Program-made: the position numbers and the translations under genes
Notes under the pieces: generated by a model
What the model was told of the DNA's origin: nothing
The model's database searches: none
The model's input: the letters and a program-made list of their open reading frames with translations, nothing else
Assembly: GCF_003313465.1 (NCBI RefSeq)
Contig: NZ_KZ845665.1
Coordinates: 248,001-312,000 of the forward strand
Direction: 5' to 3'
DNA length: 64,000 bases
Source of the DNA: Thermoflavimicrobium daqui
GTDB lineage: Bacteria; Bacillota; Bacilli; Thermoactinomycetales; Thermoactinomycetaceae
Part shown: positions 45,257-54,464 of the stretch, in pieces
Numbering within the stretch: position 1 is the first letter of the stretch
Layout of the letters: every line of letters begins with the position of its first letter

Positions 45257-46024
45257 TTGTCCTTATTTAAGAAGATTTCGGCCAATCTTTTAGGAATAGG
45301 CGGTGCACAAGTCGATACTATTCTTGACGAATCGACCTATCGCCCCGGTGATTTGGTAACAGGAAAAGTCCATGTTCTGGGAGGAGAAGTCGCCCAAGAA
45401 ATTGATGATATGGATCTCTATGTGATGGCAAATTACCAATTAGATTCAGGATATTCTCAGTCAATTAAAATATATTCCCATCGTGTTCTACATCGATTTA
45501 CGATTTCACCTAGTGAATCGAGAAGTTTTCCTTTTCAATTTCAGTTACCTATCGATACACCCATCTCTTTAAGAACTTGTACTGTATGGATAAAAACCAA
45601 TTTAGATATAAAATATGGTCTTGATGCAAAAGATAATGACCAAATCGTTGTTCAACCACATCCTTGGATAGAGAAAATGTTAAGAGTAATGGGCCAGAGG
45701 AAATTTGAGCTACGGATAGTAGACAGTGAATATGCTCCTTTTCTTAAACGACGTTTACCTTTTATACAAGAATTTGAATTTAGACCCGATTTTTCTTGTA
45801 AATATATTGGAAAGTTAAAGGAAATTGAATGCATTTTTTTCCTTGAAGAAAAAGGAATGGAAATACTATTAGAGATAGACCGCAAAGCGCGCGAAGTAAA
45901 TGATTGGAAGAGTAGCATAGATGTATGGGTACGAGTTCACTTAAGTGACCTTGACTTACAGAGGAGCGAGGACGAACTTGCTAACCTTCTTGATCAAACG
46001 ATTGAAGCACAAATTAAACGTTAA
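45257..46024 (+). CDS. spo0M: Sporulation-control protein Spo0M
   Basis: 255 residues, TTG start with SD GGGAGTGG. Arrestin-like two-lobed beta protein: MSLFKKISANLLGIGGAQVD and LDESTYRPGDLVTGKVHVLG are the Spo0M signature opening, with RSFPFQFQLPIDTPISLRTC in the middle. In Bacillus it modulates entry into sporulation and cytokinesis. The B. subtilis homologue is under sigma-H; I cannot confirm such a promoter here. It stands alone and is followed by a terminator. Confidence 0.95.
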   Translation: MSLFKKISANLLGIGGAQVDTILDESTYRPGDLVTGKVHVLGGEVAQEIDDMDLYVMANYQLDSGYSQSIKIYSHRVLHRFTISPSESRSFPFQFQLPIDTPISLRTCTVWIKTNLDIKYGLDAKDNDQIVVQPHPWIEKMLRVMGQRKFELRIVDSEYAPFLKRRLPFIQEFEFRPDFSCKYIGKLKEIECIFFLEEKGMEILLEIDRKAREVNDWKSSIDVWVRVHLSDLDLQRSEDELANLLDQTIEAQIKR

Positions 46025-46053
46025 TATTTTATAAAAATGTTTGTAAACAAGCG

Positions 46054-46080
46054 GGCACTGGAGTATTCCAGTGCCTTTTT
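46054..46080 (+). terminator. Terminator of spo0M
   Basis: GGCACTGGA (46054-46062) pairs with TCCAGTGCC (46067-46075), followed by TTTTT. Part of the stem (CCAGTGC) is repeated just after the T-run. Confidence 0.88.
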
Positions 46081-46276
46081 CCAGTGCTTTTGTTAAATAA
46101 GTGGAGAGAATGAGGTTGGTTTGATTAAAATAAGGATATATGTATAAAAAAAGACATTTAATTAAGGAATGTTATATTGTCTCTGAGCATAATGAAACAG
46201 CACAAGGCTATAGGTAAGGAAAATCGCTTTCATCTTATTTGGGATGAATAGAAAAAGGAATATGGAGGAAGGTAAA

Positions 46277-46747
46277 ATGGATTTCTATAATATGGTTGTT
46301 AGAACTGCACAAGGCATTGAAAAAAGCTTACAAGAGTACAAAGGATTTCCTGTATTGATTGTGAATGTAGCATCTAAATGTGGTTACACTCCACAATATA
46401 AAGATCTTGAAAAGTTATATCAAACCTATCGTGACCAGGGACTTAGGCTCTTAGCCTTTCCTAGTAATGACTTTGGAGGTCAGGAACCAGGTACTATTGA
46501 AGAAATTAGGCAGTTTTGTAGGACGAATTATGGAGTGACATTTGAAGTTTTTGATAAGGTTCATGCCCAAGGAGATGAAATTCATTCACTATATAGATGG
46601 CTGACTAGCCAAGATCAAGAAGGGCAGGTAAAATGGAATTTTGAGAAGTTCCTGATCTCCAAAGATGGAAAGCTGATTCGCCGATTCCGTAGTAACGTGA
46701 ATCCTCTTGATCCAAAAGTGGTGCAATTGATCGAGCAAGCACTATGA
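46277..46747 (+). CDS. bsaA: Glutathione-peroxidase-family thiol peroxidase
   Basis: 156 residues from ATG 46277 behind GGAGGAAGG; an upstream in-frame ATG at 46244 lacks a ribosome site. Catalytic residues are visible: peroxidatic Cys in NVASKCGYTPQY, Gln in FPSNDFGGQEPG and Trp-Asn in VKWNFEKF. This is the cysteine form, which in bacteria usually uses thioredoxin to reduce hydroperoxides. It stands just ahead of yqeG and may be co-transcribed with it, since only about 60 bases and no terminator separate them. Confidence 0.92.
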   Translation: MDFYNMVVRTAQGIEKSLQEYKGFPVLIVNVASKCGYTPQYKDLEKLYQTYRDQGLRLLAFPSNDFGGQEPGTIEEIRQFCRTNYGVTFEVFDKVHAQGDEIHSLYRWLTSQDQEGQVKWNFEKFLISKDGKLIRRFRSNVNPLDPKVVQLIEQAL

Positions 46748-46805
46748 GCGTAAATCTGGGTTACCAATGTTTCAAAAAAGTATAATGAAAGTCGGGGTGG
46801 ACTCC

Positions 46806-47327
46806 GTGCTTAAAATGCTTATACCAGACCACTATGCGCAATCCATATATAAAATTGATTTTAAAGGTCTTAAGGATCGGGGAATACGTGCCGTTATCGT
46901 TGATTTGGATAATACTTTAGTAGAGTCCACTCGTCCAGATGCGACACCAAGATTAATAGAGTGGTTAGATGAAATTCAACAGATGGGGATCCAAGTCATC
47001 ATTGTATCGAATAACACCAAAACACGTGTTTCAAAGTTTGCTTATCCATTGGACATTCCGTTTATTCATGCAGCGAAAAAGCCTTTATCACAAGCTTTTC
47101 GAAAAGCATTAGAGCAGCTGCAAGCAAAGAAAGAAGAAACAGTAGTGATTGGAGATCAGCTTTTAACAGATGTTCTTGGCGGAAATCGCATGGGGTTATA
47201 TACGATTTTGGTTGTTCCAGTATCCAACGTAGAAGGTATTTTTACAAGGATAAATCGTCGAATTGAACGATTGTTTTTTCATTGGATGAAAAAACGTGGA
47301 TTACTCGGTTGGGAGGAAGGAAATTGA
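46806..47327 (+). CDS. yqeG: YqeG family HAD IIIA-type phosphatase
   Basis: 173 residues from GTG 46806, which gives the same start and length as the Bacillus protein (V-L-K-M-L-I-P-D against M-L-K-K-F-F-L-P-D); an ATG at 46767 is an alternative. HAD motif I is AVIVDLDNTLVE, motif II VIIVSNNT, and the Lys and motif III-IV region reads AKKPLSQAF then VVIGDQLLTDVLGGN. It starts the conserved Bacillales run yqeG-yqeH-aroE-nadD-yqeK-rsfS. Its TGA stop overlaps the TTG start of yqeH, suggesting translational coupling. The physiological substrate is unclear; the family is related to phosphatidylglycerophosphate phosphatase. Confidence 0.9.
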   Translation: MLKMLIPDHYAQSIYKIDFKGLKDRGIRAVIVDLDNTLVESTRPDATPRLIEWLDEIQQMGIQVIIVSNNTKTRVSKFAYPLDIPFIHAAKKPLSQAFRKALEQLQAKKEETVVIGDQLLTDVLGGNRMGLYTILVVPVSNVEGIFTRINRRIERLFFHWMKKRGLLGWEEGN

Positions 47328-48430
47328 ATGAGGCAGAATTCCATTGTGATGGCTGTGGTATTATATTACAGACAAAAAATCCATCACAATTAGGATATGT
47401 ACCAGTACAAGCACTAGAAAAACGAGATGAAATTTATTGTAGAAGATGCTATCGGATTCGTCATTATAACGAAATAGCACCCATTAACCAAGATCCTAGT
47501 GTATACCTTCAAAAGCTAGATGAAATTGCAAACACTCGTAGTTTAGTAGTACAAGTTGTTGATCTTTTTGATTTTTCAGGGAGTTGGATTTCAGGCATTC
47601 ATCGACATATCGGTAAAAATCCATTATTGTTATTAGCTAATAAAATCGACCTATTTCCACGCTCTACGAAGTGGGGGAGATTAAAAGAATGGCTACGTAA
47701 ATACGCCAATGAACTAGGAGTAAAGCCAGTAGATATTATTCTTTGTAGTGCCAATAAGGGAGTACATATCGATACTGCTATTGCCGCAATTGAAAAATAT
47801 CGTGAGGGACGTGATGTCTATATCGTTGGAACAACGAATGCTGGAAAGTCCACATTAATTAATCGAATTCTAAAAGAAGTAGCTGGCTTAGATGCCATTA
47901 TTACGACATCACCTTATCCAGGTACAACTTTAGATGCAATTCGTATCCCACTCGATGATGGGAAAGCAATCATCGATACTCCTGGTATCGTCCGTAAAGA
48001 TCGGCTAAGTGAATGGGTTTGTCCGACTGATTTACATGTTATTATGCCGAAGAACACTTTAAATCCACGAATTTACCAATTAAAAGAAAAACAGACATTA
48101 TTTTTTGGTGGATTAGCACGGATGGATTATTTAACAGGGGGGCGACAATCATTTGTCTGCTATGTATCCAACCATCTCTATGTGCATCGAACAAAAGTGG
48201 ATAGTGCGGATGAATTTTTAGCTAAACATCATGGGAAAATGTTATCTCCACCTAAAGATCCAGCCCAATTACCACCATGGAAAAAACATCGAATTGCCTT
48301 ATCAGGAAAAGAAAAACAAGATGTGGTCATTTCTGGTCTAGGTTGGATTGCTTGTGGCAAAGAAAAAGGATTGCTAGATGTCTGGGCTCCAGAAGGAATT
48401 CAAGTGGTAACACGCCCATCCATTATATAG
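47324..48430 (+). CDS. yqeH: Ribosome biogenesis GTPase YqeH
   Basis: 368 residues from TTG 47324 (SD GGGAGGAAGG), overlapping the yqeG stop. An N-terminal zinc ribbon (FHCDGCGIILQTKNP ... YCRRCYRIRHYNE) precedes a circularly permuted GTPase: G4 NKID near 106 and G5 come before G1 VGTTNAGKSTLIN (about 168-180), G2 TTSPYPGTTLD and G3 DTPG. A C-terminal TRAP-like domain follows. It is needed for 30S subunit assembly. The GTPase motif order is the hallmark of the YlqF/YqeH class. Confidence 0.96.
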   Translation: MNEAEFHCDGCGIILQTKNPSQLGYVPVQALEKRDEIYCRRCYRIRHYNEIAPINQDPSVYLQKLDEIANTRSLVVQVVDLFDFSGSWISGIHRHIGKNPLLLLANKIDLFPRSTKWGRLKEWLRKYANELGVKPVDIILCSANKGVHIDTAIAAIEKYREGRDVYIVGTTNAGKSTLINRILKEVAGLDAIITTSPYPGTTLDAIRIPLDDGKAIIDTPGIVRKDRLSEWVCPTDLHVIMPKNTLNPRIYQLKEKQTLFFGGLARMDYLTGGRQSFVCYVSNHLYVHRTKVDSADEFLAKHHGKMLSPPKDPAQLPPWKKHRIALSGKEKQDVVISGLGWIACGKEKGLLDVWAPEGIQVVTRPSII

Positions 48431-48477
48431 ATCCTAGTGCTCATGTGAGCTATTCTTGTACGGAGAGGAGGGAGTAA

Positions 48478-49341
48478 ATGAGAATAACGAGTCAAACTGG
48501 GGCAATGGGTTTAATTGGTCACCCTGTGGCCCATTCAAAGTCACCTGATATGATGAACCGTGCTTGTCAATATTTAGGTTTACCTTATGTTTATTTAGCT
48601 TATGATATTGATCCTGAAAAGCTAGAGCAAGCAGTAAATGGGATGAAGTCTCTAAAATTTCGTGGTTTTAATGTAACGATTCCTTATAAAGTGGAAGTAA
48701 TAAATTTTTTAGATGAATTAGATGATAGTGCAAAAGAAATCGGTGCAGTAAATACAGTGGTTCAAGATGCTGGAAAATGGGTAGGACATAATACAGATGG
48801 GGTTGGATATTTACGCTCATTAGTTGAAGAAATCCCACTTAAGCTGTCGGAGCAGAAAGTGGTGATGCTAGGAGCGGGAGGAGCAGCGAGAGCAGTTGGT
48901 TATGCTTTGGCGACAGCTGGCGTGAGGAAAATATCGATTGCGAATCGTACCGTCCAAAAGGCTGATCAACTGGCAAAGCATCTATCCAGATGGACAAGCA
49001 CTGAAGCGCTTGCACTATCACATGCAAATCAGTCGATACAGGAAGCGACGTTACTCATTAATACCACCTCAATAGGTATGCACCCAAATACTTCTCAAGC
49101 CCCAATTCCGAAGTCATGGTTGCATGAAAATTTGGTTGTAAGTGACCTGATTTATCACCCTAAAGAAACCGAGTTACTTCAAACAGCTAAACAATTAGGG
49201 GCACAAGTCCATAATGGATTGGGAATGCTTGTACATCAAGCAGCAATCGCTTTTGAATTATGGCTAGGTAAGGCAGCACCTATTCAGTTGATGAAAGAAG
49301 TATTAGAGGCATCTCTATCCGCAGCTAAGAAGAAAGAGTGA
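48478..49341 (+). CDS. aroE: Shikimate dehydrogenase
   Basis: 287 residues. It reduces 3-dehydroshikimate with NADPH in aromatic amino-acid synthesis. Substrate-binding S-K-S in GHPVAHSKSPDM, catalytic Lys in GFNVTIPYKVEV, Asp in GHNTDGVGY, nucleotide loop VMLGAGGAARAVGYAL and the NRT phosphate-binding motif (IANRTVQKAD) are all present. SD GGAGGGAG is 4-5 bases before the ATG. yqeH ends 47 bases upstream; nadD begins 7 bases downstream, without the yqeI (yhbY) gene that lies here in B. subtilis. Confidence 0.96.
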   Translation: MRITSQTGAMGLIGHPVAHSKSPDMMNRACQYLGLPYVYLAYDIDPEKLEQAVNGMKSLKFRGFNVTIPYKVEVINFLDELDDSAKEIGAVNTVVQDAGKWVGHNTDGVGYLRSLVEEIPLKLSEQKVVMLGAGGAARAVGYALATAGVRKISIANRTVQKADQLAKHLSRWTSTEALALSHANQSIQEATLLINTTSIGMHPNTSQAPIPKSWLHENLVVSDLIYHPKETELLQTAKQLGAQVHNGLGMLVHQAAIAFELWLGKAAPIQLMKEVLEASLSAAKKKE

Positions 49342-49348
49342 ACAAGTC

Positions 49349-49933
49349 GTGAAAATTGGAATCATGGGTGGTACTTTTGATCCGATTCATTTGGGACATT
49401 TGCTAATTGCTGAGCAAGCACGTGAGGTAGCTGGATTAGACCAAGTATGGTTTATTCCCTCAGCTTCTCCACCGCATAAACTAAATAAGAAAGTGACAGC
49501 GGTTGAGCATCGGTTACAAATGGTCAAGTTAGCGATTGACAATCACCCTCATTTTCATTTATCAGAAATCGAACTACATTTACCTAGCCCATCTTATACT
49601 GTTCATACATTAGAAACACTGTATAAAGTCTGGCCTAATAAACAATTTTCGATCATTATCGGGGCAGACATGGTTAAAGATTTACCAAATTGGTATAAAA
49701 TAGAAAGAATCCTTGAACTTTCACAGATTATAGGGCTAAAACGCCCCAATGTATTGGTGGAAAATCTACCTTCTTGGATCGCGACAAAAGTAAACTGGGT
49801 TACAGATCGTGTTGAAATTAGTCTTTCTTCGTCATATATTCGAAAACAGCTAAAGCAAGGGCTATCGGTCCGATATTTAGTTCCGTTCTCTGTTGAACAG
49901 TATATAAAGGAGCATCATTTGTATGGATCTTGA
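49349..49933 (+). CDS. nadD: Nicotinate-mononucleotide adenylyltransferase
   Basis: 194 residues, GTG start. It adenylates NaMN in NAD biosynthesis. The nucleotidyltransferase signature GGTFDPIHLGHLLIAEQ (about 7-23) with both T/HxGH elements is at the N-terminus; FIPSASPPHK and the ISxSSSYIR motif (about 166-174) near the C-terminus complete the family pattern. It overlaps yqeK by 11 bases, so the two are translationally coupled. Confidence 0.96.
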   Translation: MKIGIMGGTFDPIHLGHLLIAEQAREVAGLDQVWFIPSASPPHKLNKKVTAVEHRLQMVKLAIDNHPHFHLSEIELHLPSPSYTVHTLETLYKVWPNKQFSIIIGADMVKDLPNWYKIERILELSQIIGLKRPNVLVENLPSWIATKVNWVTDRVEISLSSSYIRKQLKQGLSVRYLVPFSVEQYIKEHHLYGS

Positions 49934-50504
49934 ACAAATTATCCAAGCTACTAAAAAGCAGATGCCTTTATCCAGATGGGAACATACACTCCGTGTTCGT
50001 GATATGGCATTAGAATTAGCAGAGCAACAAGCTGAGATCCAATCACATCAGGTTGAACTGGCAGCGATTTTGCATGATTACTGTAAGTTTTGGTCCGATG
50101 AGCAATTGGTGGCTTGGATTCAAGAAAAAAGTTTACCCGAAGAATTGCTACTTTATAATAAAGAGATCTGGCATGGTCCAGTTGGTGCTGAGGTAGCTAG
50201 GGAAAAATGGGGAGTTTTAGAAGAAGATGTATTAAACGCTATTCGTTATCATACGACAGGACGTCCCAATATGTCTGTCTTAGAAAAAATTATCTTTTTA
50301 GCTGATTATATTGAACCAGGTCGTCAGTTTCCTGGTATAGACGAAATTCGAAAATGGGCCAAACTAGACTTAGATCAGGCGCTGCTTCAGTCCCTAGAAA
50401 ATACCATTATGTTTTTGATTAGACGTAAGCAGAAGGTTTATCCACTCACATTCATAACACGGAATTATTATTTAGATCGAGTAAAGGAAAACAGTAAATC
50501 CTAA
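49923..50504 (+). CDS. yqeK: HD-domain diadenosine tetraphosphatase YqeK
   Basis: 193 residues. HD-domain ligands: WEHTLRVRDMALELAE (His), AILHDYCKFW (His-Asp) and a later RYHTTGRPNMS and FLADYIEPGR. This is the symmetrical Ap4A hydrolase described for Gram-positive bacteria, giving two ADP and lowering stress-related Ap4A. It starts within the nadD 3' end and is followed by rsfS after 66 bases. Confidence 0.94.
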   Translation: MDLEQIIQATKKQMPLSRWEHTLRVRDMALELAEQQAEIQSHQVELAAILHDYCKFWSDEQLVAWIQEKSLPEELLLYNKEIWHGPVGAEVAREKWGVLEEDVLNAIRYHTTGRPNMSVLEKIIFLADYIEPGRQFPGIDEIRKWAKLDLDQALLQSLENTIMFLIRRKQKVYPLTFITRNYYLDRVKENSKS

Positions 50505-50570
50505 ATGCCTAAGCGACTGCCTGAATGAAAATAGAAAGTGTACTTTGATAAATGCAAGGGAGGAATCTGT

Positions 50571-50912
50571 TTGAATCTAGTGGGAATCGCGCAGATAGCA
50601 GCCACCGCTGCCGGAGAAAAGAAAGCGCAAGGCGTAACCATCTTGGATATTCGCGGACTGTCTGTATTTGCTGATTACTTCGTGATTTGTCATGGTAATT
50701 CACAGACCCAAGTACAGGCAATTGTAAAAGCAGTTAAAGAAAAAGTCCAAAAAGAAGGCATCATGGTTAAAGGAATTGAGGGATTACGTGATGCGCGTTG
50801 GGTTTTAATAGATCTCGGCGATGTGGTTGTTCATGTTTTCCACAAGGATGAACGTCATTTTTACGATTTAGAACGTCTGTGGGGAGATGCTAGACAAGTT
50901 CTTGTACAGTAG
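50571..50912 (+). CDS. rsfS: Ribosomal silencing factor RsfS
   Basis: 113 residues from TTG 50571, chosen because GGGAGG (50558-50563) is 7 bases upstream; the upstream in-frame ATG has no such site. The DUF143/Iojap fold is evident: QGVTILDIRGLSVFADYFVI, VICHGNSQTQVQAIVKAV, GLRDARWVLIDLGDVVVHVF and DERHFYDLERLWGDA. It binds L14 (uL14) and blocks 50S joining in starvation. It ends the yqeG-to-rsfS run; a methyltransferase gene (yqeM), next in B. subtilis, is not here. Confidence 0.95.
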   Translation: MNLVGIAQIAATAAGEKKAQGVTILDIRGLSVFADYFVICHGNSQTQVQAIVKAVKEKVQKEGIMVKGIEGLRDARWVLIDLGDVVVHVFHKDERHFYDLERLWGDARQVLVQ

Positions 50913-51034
50913 ACATGCTTTTATGAATGCTGGCATAAAATAAACAGGGGACTAAGTCCAGTAAAAATAGGATCGTTATTACACAAAAAGGGCTAAAAAG
51001 CCATTGACATACCTCGTAATTCTCCATATAATTT

Positions 51035-51321
51035 TTATTAAATATTAACAGGCAATGATGAAGAGTAGTAACTTGTGGACTCAGCTCAGAGAGTTGGCGT
51101 TTCGGTGTGAGCCAATCTGAGAAAGCAAATGAACTCACTTTATCGCTCCAAAAGGGAAAATAAGTACTTTTTGGCGGCTCATCTCCGTTATCAGATATTA
51201 AAGTGAGTGTCTTTATCAGAAAGACTGTCTTTGTCTGATAGACACTAATTAGGGTGGTACCGCGGGAATGTTAGCTAACCTCTCGTCCCTAGCTAAAAAA
51301 GCTGAGGGCGGGAGGTTTTTA
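51035..51321 (+). promoter_or_regulatory. T-box leader (tRNA-Leu sensing) of leuS
   Basis: Stem I contains GATGAAGAGTAGTAAC (about 51056-51071) and the AG-bulge/distal loop features CAGAGAGTTGGCG and GGTGTGAGCC. The likely specifier codon is CTC (51134-51136) in GAACTCACT, which reads Leu. The T-box AGGGTGGTACCGCG is at 51251-51264. The terminator stem is at about 51278-51317 followed by TTTTT. Uncharged tRNA-Leu should stabilise the antiterminator and switch leuS on. Confidence 0.95.
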
Positions 51322-51355
51322 TAGTTTTACGGTATTAATAGTAGGAGGGGATGTT

Positions 51356-53821
51356 ATGAAAGAGTATAAAGCAAATGAAATTGAAGCAAAGTGGCAGAAA
51401 TATTGGGAACAAATAGGAATTCATCAAACAGAAGAGGATCTGAAAAAGCCAAAATATTATACATTAGAACAGTTTCCATATCCTTCGGGTGAAGGGCTAC
51501 ATATGGGACATATGCGAGTCTATTCGATTGGCGATGTTATTGCACGATTTCGTAAGATGAATGGTTATCGTGTACTCCATGTGATGGGAGCAGACGCTTT
51601 TGGCTTACCTGCTGAAAACGCTGCCATTTCACGGGGGATTAACCCCAGAGAGTGGACGATCAATAATATGGAACGTATCCGTAGTGAGCAAAAGTTAATC
51701 GGAGCTTCTTATGATTGGGATCGTTATGTTGGCACATGTTTACCAGACTATTATCAGTTTACGCAATGGCTATTCTTGTTACTTTATGAACGTGGACTAG
51801 CTTATCGTAAAAAAGCATCAGTTAATTGGTGTCCAACATGTAGTACGGTTTTGGCCAATGAGCAAGTCGAAGATGGAAAGTGCTGGCGTTGTGATACAGA
51901 AGTAACAAAAAAAGAGCTAGAACAATGGTTTTTGCGTATTACTGATTATGCTGAACGCTTGTTAGAAGGGCTTGAACAATTACCTAAATGGCCTGATAAG
52001 GTTAAAGCAATGCAGCGTAATTGGATTGGTAAGAGTGAAGGTGCTCATGTTACATTTACAATTCCTGAATTAGAAAATGAACAAGTTACCGTTTTTACTA
52101 CCCGTCCTGATACTTTATATGGGGTAACTTATATGGTGCTAGCTCCAGAACATCCTTTGGTACCTCAATTAATTAAAGGGAAAGAAACAGAATCAGATAT
52201 TTTGGCATTTATCGAGCAAATGAAAAAGCAAACGGACATCGAGCGTACTTCTACAGATACAGAGAAAATAGGTTGGTTTACTGGAGCTTATGCAAAACAT
52301 CCACTTACTGAAAAGTTGGTACCGATTTGGGTAGCGAATTATGTATTAATGGACTATGGGACGGGTGCGGTGATGGGTGTTCCTGCTCATGATGAGCGTG
52401 ATTTTGAGTTTGCCAAGAAATACGAGTTGCCAATACAAGTGGTAATTCGACCTGAAAATGATGAACTAGATGAAAAGAACCTTTCCAAAGCATTTGTTGA
52501 GGATGGTATTTTGGTGAATTCAGGGGCATTTTCCGGAATGCCAAATCGCCAAGGGCTACAAACGATTGCGAACTATTTGGCAGATATGAAGAAGGGGGGA
52601 CCTACGGTCAATTATCGTTTACGTGATTGGCTGATTTCTCGTCAACGCTATTGGGGTGCCCCAATCCCTATGATCTATTGTGAAAGCTGTGGCGTTGTAC
52701 CTGTGCCTAAAGAAGATTTGCCTGTCATATTACCAGAAGATGTCGTGTTTGATGGGAAACGAAACCCACTTACTACTTCGGAATCTTTCGCTCAAACTAC
52801 TTGTCCAAGCTGTGGTAAGACCGCACAAAGAGAAACAGATACGATGGATACGTTTATTGATTCATCTTGGTACTTCCTGCGTTATACGGATGCCAAAAAT
52901 AGTAAAATTCCTTTTGCAAAGGAAAATGCGGATGGCTGGATGCCTGTCGATGAATACATTGGTGGGATTGAGCATGCGGTATTACATTTACTATATTCAC
53001 GCTTCTTTACAAAAGTACTATATGATGCTGGAATGCTTTCAGTCGATGAGCCATTTACTAGCTTGCTGACCCAAGGTATGGTTCTTAAAGATGGCGCGAA
53101 AATGTCTAAATCCAAAGGAAATGTTGTAAGTCCTTTGGAGATTATTGAGAAGTATGGAGCCGATACAGCTCGATTATTTATCTTATTTGCAGCACCACCA
53201 GATCGTGATCTAGATTGGAATGATGCAGGGGTAGAAGGAAGTTATCGCTTCTTAAGCCGTGTATGGCGCTTAATCGTTCAGAATAAAGATCTATTTCATC
53301 AAGAGTTAAAACCGAACGGGCAGTCGGATAAGGAAGCGAAAGAGTTACGTCGTCTCTTACATCAAACCATTAAGAAGGTTACGCATGAAATTGGTGAACG
53401 AAATCATTTTAATACCGCAATTAGTTCTATTATGGAGCTTGTAAATGGATTATATAGTTATCCGGAGCAAGCAGATCGTGGTACTTTCAAAGAAGGATTG
53501 GAAACCCTTGTTATTTTATTAGCTCCTTTTGTGCCACACATTACTGAGGAATTGTGGGAAATGATGGATAAAGAGGGTAGTATTCATCTAGTTTCCTGGC
53601 CAATTCATGATCCAGCAGCACTGGTTCAAGATGAAGTTGAAATTGTCGTGCAGATCAATGGAAAAGTGAAAGAGAAATTAATGGTTCCAACTAAAGCTGA
53701 CCGAGCTGAAATAGAAAAGCTAGCTCTCTCTCAAGAAAAAGTTCAGCAGTTGATTGCTAACAAAACAGTACGCAAAGTAATTGTTGTACCCGGACGGCTT
53801 GTAAATATTGTTGTAGGTTAA
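51356..53821 (+). CDS. leuS: Leucyl-tRNA synthetase
   Basis: 821 residues, bacterial LeuRS. HIGH-type motif appears as [20 protein letters not shown] (about 38-57), the KMSKS motif as [10 protein letters not shown] near 580, a zinc-binding insert as [20 protein letters not shown], and the CP1 editing domain with [19 protein letters not shown] and [25 protein letters not shown]. Its expression is governed by the T-box leader upstream. A terminator follows. Confidence 0.98.
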   Translation: MKEYKANEIEAKWQKYWEQIGIHQTEEDLKKPKYYTLEQFPYPSGEGLHMGHMRVYSIGDVIARFRKMNGYRVLHVMGADAFGLPAENAAISRGINPREWTINNMERIRSEQKLIGASYDWDRYVGTCLPDYYQFTQWLFLLLYERGLAYRKKASVNWCPTCSTVLANEQVEDGKCWRCDTEVTKKELEQWFLRITDYAERLLEGLEQLPKWPDKVKAMQRNWIGKSEGAHVTFTIPELENEQVTVFTTRPDTLYGVTYMVLAPEHPLVPQLIKGKETESDILAFIEQMKKQTDIERTSTDTEKIGWFTGAYAKHPLTEKLVPIWVANYVLMDYGTGAVMGVPAHDERDFEFAKKYELPIQVVIRPENDELDEKNLSKAFVEDGILVNSGAFSGMPNRQGLQTIANYLADMKKGGPTVNYRLRDWLISRQRYWGAPIPMIYCESCGVVPVPKEDLPVILPEDVVFDGKRNPLTTSESFAQTTCPSCGKTAQRETDTMDTFIDSSWYFLRYTDAKNSKIPFAKENADGWMPVDEYIGGIEHAVLHLLYSRFFTKVLYDAGMLSVDEPFTSLLTQGMVLKDGAKMSKSKGNVVSPLEIIEKYGADTARLFILFAAPPDRDLDWNDAGVEGSYRFLSRVWRLIVQNKDLFHQELKPNGQSDKEAKELRRLLHQTIKKVTHEIGERNHFNTAISSIMELVNGLYSYPEQADRGTFKEGLETLVILLAPFVPHITEELWEMMDKEGSIHLVSWPIHDPAALVQDEVEIVVQINGKVKEKLMVPTKADRAEIEKLALSQEKVQQLIANKTVRKVIVVPGRLVNIVVG

Positions 53822-53887
53822 CTATGGTTCCCAGAAGAGTAAACAAATAGGTTTTACTGTTTTTCGTTGCTTTTGAGAGTGACTTTT

Positions 53888-53921
53888 CCCTAGCTTAATT
53901 CAAAAGCTAGGGTGTTTTTTT
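53888..53921 (+). terminator. Terminator of leuS
   Basis: CCCTAGCTT (53888-53896) pairs perfectly with AAGCTAGGG (53904-53912), followed by a long T-run. Confidence 0.92.
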
Positions 53922-53980
53922 ATCTAGTATAGTATGGAAGGATCTGCTTTGGGGATTGCTATATAAAGGAGGGAGGGAAG

Positions 53981-54133
53981 ATGATGGAACGACGAAAACC
54001 CAATCCAATTCACTCAGAAGGAACAAGTAAAGGACGAGATGACTATCTAGCTAGAAAAGGAACACCATTAGGGGAAGCCGTCGAGGCAAATAAGGAGAAA
54101 AAAGTTAAAGGGCCAAATTTCCCTGCTACATAA
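53981..54133 (+). CDS. Small basic hydrophilic protein, 50 residues
   Basis: ATG at 53981 follows a very strong AAAGGAGGGAGGG ribosome site. The product begins MMERRKPNPIHSEGTSKGRD and ends KEKKVKGPNFPAT; it is rich in Lys, Arg, Gly and Pro with no cysteine or membrane span. The size and composition resemble minor small acid-soluble spore proteins, but I cannot match it to a named Ssp family. It lies between the leuS terminator and structured RNA B. Confidence 0.65.
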   Translation: MMERRKPNPIHSEGTSKGRDDYLARKGTPLGEAVEANKEKKVKGPNFPAT

Positions 54134-54199
54134 GGGATATACCTAATGGAGTCGATATTACAAAGAATATAAGTTCCTTTTGTATGGAATAAGATTTTT

Positions 54200-54345
54200 G
54201 ACAGACGATGAAATATCGAGGTGGTTTGTACTTGGTTTTCCTTTTCCAGTTCAATAAATTTTGCTTTTGTTAATGGACGGGAGTGAAAAGGAAAGTACCT
54301 TCATCTAATGACTATGATAGACTGTGGCAAAGTCTGTCTTTTTTT
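54200..54345 (+). ncRNA. Structured small RNA candidate B with intrinsic terminator
   Basis: Outer stem GACAGAC (54200-54206) pairs with GTCTGTC (54332-54338), followed directly by a T-run. Inner arms 54228-54246 (TTTTCCTTTTC core) and 54285-54298 (GAAAAGGAAAGTAC) pair with a 4-base bulge, preceded by GGGAGTGAAA. A small hairpin CGA-TGAAATA-TCG lies near 54207. The inner stem and GAGTGAAA match candidate A at 27708-27814 while the outer stems differ and remain paired. Family not recognised. Confidence 0.6.
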
Positions 54346-54464
54346 TATCCAATTTATATCAACTATGTGACATAGGTAATTTCTAAAATAAAGAAGATGT
54401 ATAATGAATAAGAATTATTATCGTGGAAGATACATATGAAATCATTTCTAGAAAGAAGAGGTAG

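Noticed and set aside
51278-51320. Simple terminator of rsfS
   Set aside because: It is the regulated terminator of the leuS T-box, paired with the conserved AGGGTGGTACCGCG antiterminator.
52680-53069. 129-codon forward frame inside leuS
   Set aside because: Out-of-frame within a fully conserved leuS region; no ribosome site and no recognisable product.
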